DNA from: Oscillospiraceae bacterium
GTDB lineage: Bacteria; Bacillota_A; Clostridia; Oscillospirales; Oscillospiraceae
Length of the DNA: 9,707 nucleotides
Direction of reading: 5' to 3'
Assembly: GCA_017550765.1 (NCBI GenBank)
Contig: JAFZOC010000337.1
Location: 1 to 9,707, forward strand
Shown: piece after piece, positions 5,196-9,707 of the stretch
Position numbering within the stretch: the first letter of the stretch is position 1
Layout of the letters: the number at the start of each line of letters is the position of its first letter
Made by a program: the position numbers and the translations under genes
The notes under the pieces: model-generated
Database searches by the model: none
Seen by the model: the letters and a program-made list of their open reading frames with translations, nothing else
Told to the model about the DNA's origin: nothing

Positions 5196-6520
5196 GCGTC
5201 GTCCCTGTCCTGCTCCGGCGCCTTGTCCGAGGCCTTCGTCGGGCCCTTCTCCGCGGTGAGGACGGTCTTCTGCTTCTTCACCGGCTCCCTGGTGACGGGA
5301 TCGATATGGTCCAGATCCACATATCCTGCGACCTCCTCCGGGAGGTCGCTTTTTTTCAGGCGTTTTTTCAGGCGGTCCACCACCAGGGTCTGGATCACCA
5401 CGAACACCGGTACGCCCAGGAGCATCCCCCAGAAGTTGAAGAGCCCGGCGCCCACGATGATCGAGAACATGACCCAGAAGCCGCTGATGCCCACGCTGCT
5501 GCCCAGGATCTTGGGGCCGATGAAGTTGCCGTCCACCTGCTGCAGCACCACCACGAAGATCACGAAGATCAGCGCCTTCATGGGGTCGACCATGAGGATG
5601 ATGATGGTGCTGGGGATGGCGCCGATCAGGGGGCCGAAGAAGGGGATGATGTTGGTCAGGCCCACGATGACGCTGACCAGCAGGGCGTAGGGCATGCGCA
5701 GGGCGGCGCAGACGATGTAGCAGATGACGCCGATGATGGCGGAGTCCAGGAGCTTGCCGTTGAGGAAGCCCATGAAGGTCTTGTCGGTAAAGCCGATGAT
5801 GCTGCGGATCTTCTCGGCGGTCTCGATGGAGAAGAGGCTGTAGAGGATGCGGCGGAAACTGGCGCCGAAGCCCTCCAGGTCCGAGAGGATGTAGACGGAG
5901 ACGATGATGCCGATGACCAGATCGTAGAGGGCGCGGAGCACATAGTACACGCCCGAGGTGATGTTGGTGAGGACGCTGCCGAAGCTGGGCAGCAGCTTGT
6001 TGCTGATCCAGGAGATGATGTCCGTGTTCAGGGTGTTCAGGCTCTCGGTGATGTACTGGGTGATGTCGGGGTAATCCTTCAGCAGGCCCGTGACCCAGGC
6101 GGTGAGGTTGGAGACATATTTATCGCCGTTCTTGACGATGGTCTCGATGCTGCTGTACAGCTGCGGCAGGATCATGTAGACCAGAGCGGCCAGCACCGCC
6201 AGCAGCACCAGCTCCGACACCAGCACCGACAGCCCTCTCGCCAGCTTCGATCCGTCGGAGCGCTTGCTCTTCCGGAAGATCTTGCGGGACAGAGGCCGGA
6301 ACACGGCGCGCTCCAGCCAGCGGGTCAGCGGCGCCAGCAGATAGCTGAGGATCAGGCCCCAGATGAAGGGGCTCAGGATCCGCATCAGCTTCCCCAGGGC
6401 CTTGCCCAGCGCGGGCAGATAATTGAGCAGCATATAGAACGCGATACAGGCGGCGATCACGCAGAAGGCCGTGATGCCCCAGTAGAGGTATTTTTTGTCC
6501 CAGTGGAATGGCCGTCTCAT
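5186..6520 (-). CDS. AI-2E family transporter (PerM/TqsA/YdiK-type membrane protein)
   Basis: This 444-residue inner-membrane protein has hydrophobic segments near 12-32, 48-66, 98-119, 190-213, 257-274, 276-305, 313-327 and 347-380, with a long soluble stretch at about 125-185 between the third and fourth. Family landmarks are GKLLDSAIIGVICYI (255-269), IIPFFGPLIGAIPS (291-304) and QQVDGNFIGPKILG (327-340). A basic linker (385-390) and a charged tail (391-444) follow the last helix. The family is named after TqsA, but most members have no proven autoinducer-2 role; sodium/proton antiport has been reported for some, so the substrate here is unknown. The ATG at 6520 has a GGGAG Shine-Dalgarno six bases upstream. 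Its last ten bases overlap the convergent desulfurase gene. It appears to be a single-gene unit with its own promoter. Confidence 0.9.
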   Translation of the reverse strand: MRRPFHWDKKYLYWGITAFCVIAACIAFYMLLNYLPALGKALGKLMRILSPFIWGLILSYLLAPLTRWLERAVFRPLSRKIFRKSKRSDGSKLARGLSVLVSELVLLAVLAALVYMILPQLYSSIETIVKNGDKYVSNLTAWVTGLLKDYPDITQYITESLNTLNTDIISWISNKLLPSFGSVLTNITSGVYYVLRALYDLVIGIIVSVYILSDLEGFGASFRRILYSLFSIETAEKIRSIIGFTDKTFMGFLNGKLLDSAIIGVICYIVCAALRMPYALLVSVIVGLTNIIPFFGPLIGAIPSTIIILMVDPMKALIFVIFVVVLQQVDGNFIGPKILGSSVGISGFWVMFSIIVGAGLFNFWGMLLGVPVFVVIQTLVVDRLKKRLKKSDLPEEVAGYVDLDHIDPVTREPVKKQKTVLTAEKGPTKASDKAPEQDRDDAQP

Positions 6521-6531
6521 AACTGGCTCCC

Positions 6532-6538
6532 TTCGACA
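6532..6538 (-). promoter_or_regulatory. Spo0A-box-like core TGTCGAA beside the permease ribosome site
   Basis: The minus-strand TGTCGAA is an exact match to the 0A-box core and runs into the GGGAG Shine-Dalgarno of the permease gene. The position is far downstream of the promoter, so a chance match is likely. Confidence 0.2.
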
Positions 6539-6623
6539 GCGGCCCGAAGCCTTCCGGGCAGGCGGGCCCGCCCCCTGTGGGCGGTCCGTCCCCGTGACGT
6601 CCGGCCTGTCTTTTATCTTATGT

Positions 6624-6653
6624 ATTGTACTATCCCGCCCGCGTTCGCGTCAA
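6624..6653 (-). promoter_or_regulatory. Sigma-A promoter for the AI-2E family permease
   Basis: On the minus strand TTGACG (6648-6653), an 18-base spacer and TACAAT (6624-6629) each match five of six consensus positions. Transcription would start near 6617, leaving a leader of about 97 bases. The leader contains GC-rich self-complementary sequence, including the 12-base palindrome at 6561-6572 and a six-pair stem at 6568-6584. Confidence 0.7.
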
Positions 6654-6756
6654 GCCGCATTTTCGATGTTTTTTCCCGGTGTTATGTCAATGCGATCTGC
6701 GATTTCGTTCCCGAACAGCGCCCGGCCCGCCTGTTGACAACTCTGTTGAAAATGTC

Positions 6757-6783
6757 GAAAAGCCAGGCCGCGCATGGCTTTTC
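6757..6783. repeat. Inverted repeat resembling a bidirectional terminator
   Basis: GAAAAGCCA (6757-6765) and TGGCTTTTC (6775-6783) are perfect inverted copies around a nine-base loop. An A-run on one side and a T-run on the other give the form of a two-way terminator, but no gene ends here: both flanking genes point away. A leader attenuator, the end of a small RNA or a protein site are alternatives. Confidence 0.5.
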
Positions 6784-6816
6784 CTCTCCGCGCTCCGGCG
6801 TCGGCCCGGATCGTTA

Positions 6817-6827
6817 TTTGTCGAAAA
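6817..6827 (+). promoter_or_regulatory. Candidate Spo0A box upstream of the carboxypeptidase gene
   Basis: TTTGTCGAAAA agrees fully with the extended 0A-box consensus (TTTGTCRAA). A second core match, TGTCGAA, lies at 6753-6759 on the same strand, 66 bases away. They sit 200-270 bases before the carboxypeptidase start. Whether a Spo0A-type regulator binds is unproven. Confidence 0.4.
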
Positions 6828-6933
6828 CCCCATAATTTCGTAAACCTTTGTCGGATATGGCCGCGGCGCGGCGGCCCATGCGCGGGACACCGGGGCCCGT
6901 CGGCTGTCCGCCCAGGCCCCCCCCGATCCTGTC

Positions 6934-6969
6934 GGAAGATCGCGGATCTGCCCCCAGGTGGGATCTTCC
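6934..6969. repeat. Inverted repeat in the carboxypeptidase leader
   Basis: GGAAGATC (6934-6941) and GATCTTCC (6962-6969) are perfect inverted copies separated by 20 bases. The element ends 51 bases before the start codon. It has no U-run after it, so it could be an RNA leader stem or an operator rather than a terminator. Confidence 0.45.
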
Positions 6970-7020
6970 CGGACCGCGGCGCATATGCTCAGAGCAGACA
7001 GATCGGGACAGGAGGAGATC

Positions 7021-8181
7021 ATGGAACGGATCATCTGTATGCTGCTTTTATGTGCCGTGCTGGGGCCTGGGCGCGTCTTGCCGACGCCCTCTCCTCAGGC
7101 GCCGGAGCCTCTGCGGGACGGCGCGATCGGCATCTCCGCGCCGGCGGCCCTGCTGATGGAGCAGGAGACCGGCGCCGTGCTCTACGAGAAGAACGCCGAC
7201 CGGCGCATGGCCCCGGCCAGCGTCACCAAGGTGATGACCATGCTGCTGATCGCGGAGGATCTGGAGGCCGGGAAGATCCGGAAGGATGACGTCGTCACCG
7301 CCAGCCGGCGGGCCGCCTCCTTCGGCGGCAGCTGCGTCTTCCTGGAGGAGGGCGAGCGCATGACCGTGGACGAGATGCTCAAGTGCATCGCCGTGGTCTC
7401 GGCCAACGACTGCGCCGTGGCCATGGCGGAGCACCTCAGCGGCACCGAGGAGCTCTTCGTGGAGCGGATGAACGCCCGCGCCCGGGAACTGGGCCTGACC
7501 AACACCCACTACACCAACTGCACCGGCCTCTTCGACGACGCGGAGCACTACACCAGCGCCCGGGACATCGCGCTCGTCTCCCGGGAGCTGATGCGCCACG
7601 AGGGCATCCGGGACTACAGCACCATCTGGATGGACAGCATCCGGGACGGGGCCTTCGAGCTGGTGAACACCAACAAGCTGGTCCTCTCCTACGAGGGCTG
7701 CACCGGGCTCAAGACCGGCTACACCTCCAAGGCCATGTACTGCCTGTCCGCCACGGCGGAGCGGGGCGGTCTGGGCTTCATCGCCGTGGTGCTCCACGCC
7801 GACAGCTCCGAGAGCCGCAACGCCGACGCCGCGGCCCTGCTGAACTACGCCTTCGCCAACTTCTCCCTCTGCCCCCTGCGGCCCGAGGCGCCGCTGCCGG
7901 AGCTGCCGGTGGAGATGGGCCGGGCGGGCAGCGTCCCCCTGCGCTACGGCGGGGACGCCTTCGCCCTGGTGCCCAAGAGCGCCGCCCGGGCGGACTACGC
8001 CCTGGAACTGCCGGAGCTGGTGGCGGCCCCGGTGGAGGCCGGGCAGCAGCTGGGGACCCTGACCGTGCGCCTGGGGGGCGAGACGGTGGCGGAAGTGCCC
8101 GTCCTGGCCGACCGGGACGTGGGGCGCATCGGCTTCTGGGGCATCTGGCTGAAGCTGGCCCGCAGCCTGGTGGGGCTGTAG
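7021..8181 (+). CDS. D-alanyl-D-alanine carboxypeptidase, peptidase S11 family (DacF/PBP5-like)
   Basis: This 386-residue enzyme should trim the terminal D-Ala from peptidoglycan pentapeptides outside the membrane. The three serine-penicillin-binding motifs are clear: S67-V-T-K70, S127-A-N129 and K231-T-G233. The start of the domain, PAALLMEQETGAVLYEKNADRR (41-62), is typical. A PBP5 C-terminal beta domain occupies about 283-365, and the last 16 residues (FWGIWLKLARSLVGL) look like the amphipathic membrane anchor of this family. The N-terminus has a short hydrophobic core (IICMLLLCAVLG, 5-15) but only one basic residue, a weak signal peptide. The ATG at 7021 has AGGAGG five bases upstream; an ATG 63 bases earlier has no such site. 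It is monocistronic, with a terminator before pgi. A sporulation role is possible given the upstream 0A-like boxes but not shown. Confidence 0.93.
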   Translation: MERIICMLLLCAVLGPGRVLPTPSPQAPEPLRDGAIGISAPAALLMEQETGAVLYEKNADRRMAPASVTKVMTMLLIAEDLEAGKIRKDDVVTASRRAASFGGSCVFLEEGERMTVDEMLKCIAVVSANDCAVAMAEHLSGTEELFVERMNARARELGLTNTHYTNCTGLFDDAEHYTSARDIALVSRELMRHEGIRDYSTIWMDSIRDGAFELVNTNKLVLSYEGCTGLKTGYTSKAMYCLSATAERGGLGFIAVVLHADSSESRNADAAALLNYAFANFSLCPLRPEAPLPELPVEMGRAGSVPLRYGGDAFALVPKSAARADYALELPELVAAPVEAGQQLGTLTVRLGGETVAEVPVLADRDVGRIGFWGIWLKLARSLVGL

Positions 8182-8277
8182 GCGCCTCGGCGGCGGGAGC
8201 GAGACGAGACACGGGCCGTCCAGGAGGATCGCCGTGGGGGATCGTCCCTGCGTTTTCCGATCTGGGTCTTGAGGAGC

Positions 8278-8323
8278 GACGAGGGGGCGCGGCCCGCAAG
8301 GCGGGCCGCGCCCTCGTCCGTTT
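8278..8323 (+). terminator. Terminator after the carboxypeptidase gene
   Basis: A very GC-rich hairpin of about 18 pairs is formed by 8278-8297 and 8301-8318, with a two-G bulge and an AAG loop. The tail, CGUUUCC, has only three U, but the stem is exceptionally stable. A weaker imperfect hairpin at 8221-8250 with a better tail (GCGUUUUCC) precedes it. Confidence 0.65.
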
Positions 8324-8374
8324 CCAGCGTCCGACCGTCGATCTTCAGGAGGGCCGATGGGACGGGCGCCCATA

Positions 8375-8414
8375 TCCATCCCTTCATTTCTTCATTTCTT
8401 CGTTCCTCCATTCC
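8375..8414. repeat. Five tandem octamers (YYCRTYYC) upstream of pgi
   Basis: The plus-strand units are TCCATCCC, TTCATTTC, TTCATTTC, TTCGTTCC and TCCATTCC in perfect eight-base register. The result is a 40-base, almost pure pyrimidine tract ending six bases before the pgi -35 element. Confidence 0.75.
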
Positions 8415-8420
8415 TTTTTC

Positions 8421-8449
8421 TTGCGATCCGGAGCGATCGCGTGTATAAT
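8421..8449 (+). promoter_or_regulatory. Sigma-A promoter for pgi
   Basis: TTGCGA (8421-8426), a 17-base spacer and a perfect TATAAT (8444-8449) precede a start point near 8456, giving a leader of about 48 bases. An exact 0A-box core, TGTCGAA (8456-8462), begins at the predicted start point, where a bound protein would repress. Confidence 0.8.
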
Positions 8450-8471
8450 GATAGCTGTCGAAATTTTGATC

Positions 8472-8486
8472 GCGGTCCACGACCGC
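8472..8486 (+). promoter_or_regulatory. Leader hairpin next to the pgi ribosome site
   Basis: GCGGTC (8472-8477) and GACCGC (8481-8486) are perfect inverted copies around a CAC loop. The stem ends three bases before the AAGGAGG Shine-Dalgarno (8490-8496), close enough to affect ribosome access or RNA stability. Confidence 0.55.
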
Positions 8487-8503
8487 TGCAAGGAGGCACT
8501 TCT

Positions 8504-9707
8504 ATGATACACGTCGATCTCTCCGGCGCGCGCAAGTTCTTCACCGCCGCCGGCCCCGACTTCCGTCTGGCCGCGCTGGCCCACGAGACCCTGGCCAACG
8601 GCACCGGCCTGGGCGCCGATTTCACCGGCTGGGGCAGCCTTCCCCACCACATCAAAGACACGGAGCTGGACCGCATCGTTGCCGCTGCGGAGAAGATCCG
8701 CAGCCGCTCCAAGGCCCTGGTGGTCATCGGCATCGGCGGCTCCTACCTGGGCGCCCGCGGCGCGATCGAGCTCCTGAAGCCCGTGCCCGGCCCCGACGAC
8801 CCCCGCATCTTCTTCATGGGCAACACCCTCTCCGCCGACGCCCTGTGGGACACCCTGGACCAGCTGGGCGACCTGGACTTCGACGTGAACGTGATCTCCA
8901 AGTCCGGCACCACCCTGGAGCCCGCCGCCGCCTTCCGCATCTTCCGGGAGCTGCTGGTGAAGAAGTACGGCGACAAGGCCGACGACCACATCTTCGCCAC
9001 CACCGACGCCAAGCGCGGCGCCCGCAAGTCCCTGGCCAACGACCACGGCTGGGAGAGCTTCGTGGTGCCCGACGACGTGGGCGGCCGTTTCAGCGTGCTC
9101 AGCGCCGTGGGCCTGCTGCCCATGGCTGTGGCCGGCATCAATGTGCGTCTGGTGATCGACGCCGCCATCGCGGAACTGAACGCCCTGGACCTGCGCTCCC
9201 CGGAGAACCCGGCCTGGCGCTACGCCGCCGCCCGGCAGCACCTCTACGGCAAGAACTACGACATCGAGATCCTGGGCTGCTATGAGCCCTCCTTCCGCTT
9301 CATGGCCGAGTGGTGGAAACAGCTCTTCGGCGAGAGCGAAGGCAAGGACGGCAAGGGCATCTTCCCCGCCAGCGTGGAGTTCACCGCGGATCTGCACTCC
9401 ATGGGCCAGTTCATCCAGGCCGGCCCCCGGAACATGATGGAGACCATCGTCCGCTTCGCCCGCAGCCGCCGGGAGTTCCCCTTCCCCTATGACGAGAGCA
9501 ACGCCGACGGGCTCAACTATCTGGTGGGCAAGGACATGGCCGACATCGACCGCATCGCCGCCGACGCCGTCCGCGAGGCCCATGTGGAAGGGGGCGTCCC
9601 CAACATCGTGATCGAATGCCCCGCCCGCAACGAGGAAGGCTTCGCCGCCCTGGTCTGCTTCTTTGAGGTGGCCTGCGCCATCTCGGCGTACATGTCCGGC
9701 GTGAACC
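8504..9707 (+). CDS. pgi: Glucose-6-phosphate isomerase, 3' end missing
   Basis: The first 401 codons are present; Firmicutes-type enzymes are about 445-450 residues, so roughly the last tenth lies beyond the window. It interconverts glucose-6-phosphate and fructose-6-phosphate in cytosolic glycolysis. Visible features are GIGGSYLGAR (76-85), SKSGTT (132-137) for phosphate binding, DDVGGRFSVLSAVGLLP (190-206), which is the family signature containing Arg195, the catalytic-glutamate segment VEFTADLHSMGQ (291-302) with Glu292, and YMSGVN at the cut edge, where the family usually continues with P-F-D-Q-P-G-V-E. Codons are almost exclusively the C/G-ending preferred ones, with a perfect AAGGAGG Shine-Dalgarno seven bases before the ATG, both consistent with high expression. 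It has its own promoter. Confidence 0.96.
   Translation, partial: MIHVDLSGARKFFTAAGPDFRLAALAHETLANGTGLGADFTGWGSLPHHIKDTELDRIVAAAEKIRSRSKALVVIGIGGSYLGARGAIELLKPVPGPDDPRIFFMGNTLSADALWDTLDQLGDLDFDVNVISKSGTTLEPAAAFRIFRELLVKKYGDKADDHIFATTDAKRGARKSLANDHGWESFVVPDDVGGRFSVLSAVGLLPMAVAGINVRLVIDAAIAELNALDLRSPENPAWRYAAARQHLYGKNYDIEILGCYEPSFRFMAEWWKQLFGESEGKDGKGIFPASVEFTADLHSMGQFIQAGPRNMMETIVRFARSRREFPFPYDESNADGLNYLVGKDMADIDRIAADAVREAHVEGGVPNIVIECPARNEEGFAALVCFFEVACAISAYMSGVN

Larger units (their letters stand above)
6521..7020. other. Divergent intergenic region between the permease and carboxypeptidase genes
   Basis: These 500 bases hold the permease leader and promoter (6624-6653), two inverted repeats (6757-6783 and 6934-6969), two plus-strand 0A-box cores and the carboxypeptidase Shine-Dalgarno (7010-7015). 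The segment 6600-6850 is AT-richer than its surroundings, as expected for a control region. A TTGACA at 6734-6739 has no acceptable -10 partner, so the carboxypeptidase promoter is not identified. No credible gene is seen. Confidence 0.6.
8182..8503. other. Intergenic region between the carboxypeptidase gene and pgi
   Basis: These 322 bases contain the terminator hairpins, the octamer repeat, the pgi promoter and leader hairpin. Frames open across it lack ribosome sites and read as low-complexity shadow, so no gene is called. Confidence 0.6.

Noticed and set aside
5186..6520. Reading the permease as evidence of autoinducer-2 quorum sensing
   Set aside because: The family name is historical; no luxS, lsr or signalling gene is in the window and most family members have no shown AI-2 function.
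6731..6760. Possible replication-origin-like or DnaA-box sequence (CTGTTGACAACTCTGTTG and following)
   Set aside because: There is no TTATNCACA-type match, no cluster of boxes, and no dnaA, dnaN or rpmH gene nearby.
6734..6762. A sigma-A promoter using the perfect TTGACA at 6734-6739
   Set aside because: At spacings of 16-18 bases the downstream hexamers (CGAAAA, GAAAAG, AAAAGC) do not resemble TATAAT.
5306..6835. A 509-codon plus-strand open frame rich in Asp, Glu, His and Gln opposite the permease
   Set aside because: The composition is the reverse-complement image of hydrophobic codons in a membrane protein gene; no ribosome site or known motif.
6958..7020. An N-terminal extension of the carboxypeptidase by 21 residues
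   Set aside because: The extra residues are polar and would bury the signal peptide; AGGAGG immediately precedes the ATG at 7021.
7048..9583. Long minus-strand open frames (7048-8379 and 8384-9583) opposite the carboxypeptidase and pgi genes
   Set aside because: Both are antisense to strongly supported genes and have repetitive His/Gly/Val/Ala/Gln composition without motifs or start signals.

Overview
The window looks like chromosomal DNA of a GC-rich, low-mobility Clostridia/Firmicutes genome, probably Oscillospiraceae-like. The evidence is strong purine-rich Shine-Dalgarno sequences before every gene, consensus sigma-A promoters, codons ending almost always in G or C, a Firmicutes-type glucose-6-phosphate isomerase, MtaB, an AI-2E family membrane protein, an S11 D,D-carboxypeptidase, and a 2-hydroxyacyl-CoA dehydratase fragment of a kind common in gut Clostridia. 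No tRNA, rRNA, insertion sequence, phage gene or CRISPR array is visible. Taxonomy is inferred from these traits only.

Layout. (1) 1-528, minus: the 5' part of a 2-hydroxyacyl-CoA dehydratase family gene, driven by a perfect TTGACA-17-TATAAT promoter. (2) 529-870: a non-coding block with that promoter and a cluster of terminator-like hairpins. (3) 871-4032, minus: a compact three-gene run, transcribed mtaB, then an MTA/SAH nucleosidase (mtnN family), then an AlaX-type alanyl-tRNA editing protein, with gaps of only 22 and 11 bases. (4) 4068-5195, plus: a NifS/IscS-type cysteine desulfurase divergent from mtaB, with only 35 bases between start codons; its promoter lies inside mtaB. (5) 5186-6520, minus: an AI-2E family permease converging on the desulfurase with a 10-base overlap of the two 3' ends. 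(6) 6521-7020: a long divergent intergenic region with a permease promoter, inverted repeats and Spo0A-box-like sites. (7) 7021-8181, plus: a D-alanyl-D-alanine carboxypeptidase followed by a GC-rich terminator. (8) 8182-8503: intergenic, with an octamer tandem repeat and the pgi promoter. (9) 8504-end, plus: glucose-6-phosphate isomerase, cut by the window edge.

How the genes fit together. The central block reads as a tRNA-quality locus. MtaB makes ms2t6A37 and in doing so consumes two SAM, releasing S-adenosylhomocysteine and 5'-deoxyadenosine. The nucleosidase next to it belongs to the family that cleaves these two inhibitory products. The divergent cysteine desulfurase could supply sulfur for the Fe-S clusters and the thiolation, and AlaX clears mischarged tRNA-Ala. 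This is an inference from gene families and spacing. The rest of the window is housekeeping (cell wall trimming, glycolysis, a permease). I do not see a convincing undescribed system; the interesting signals are regulatory (an embedded promoter, 3' overlap, short tandem repeats, candidate 0A boxes, leader hairpins).
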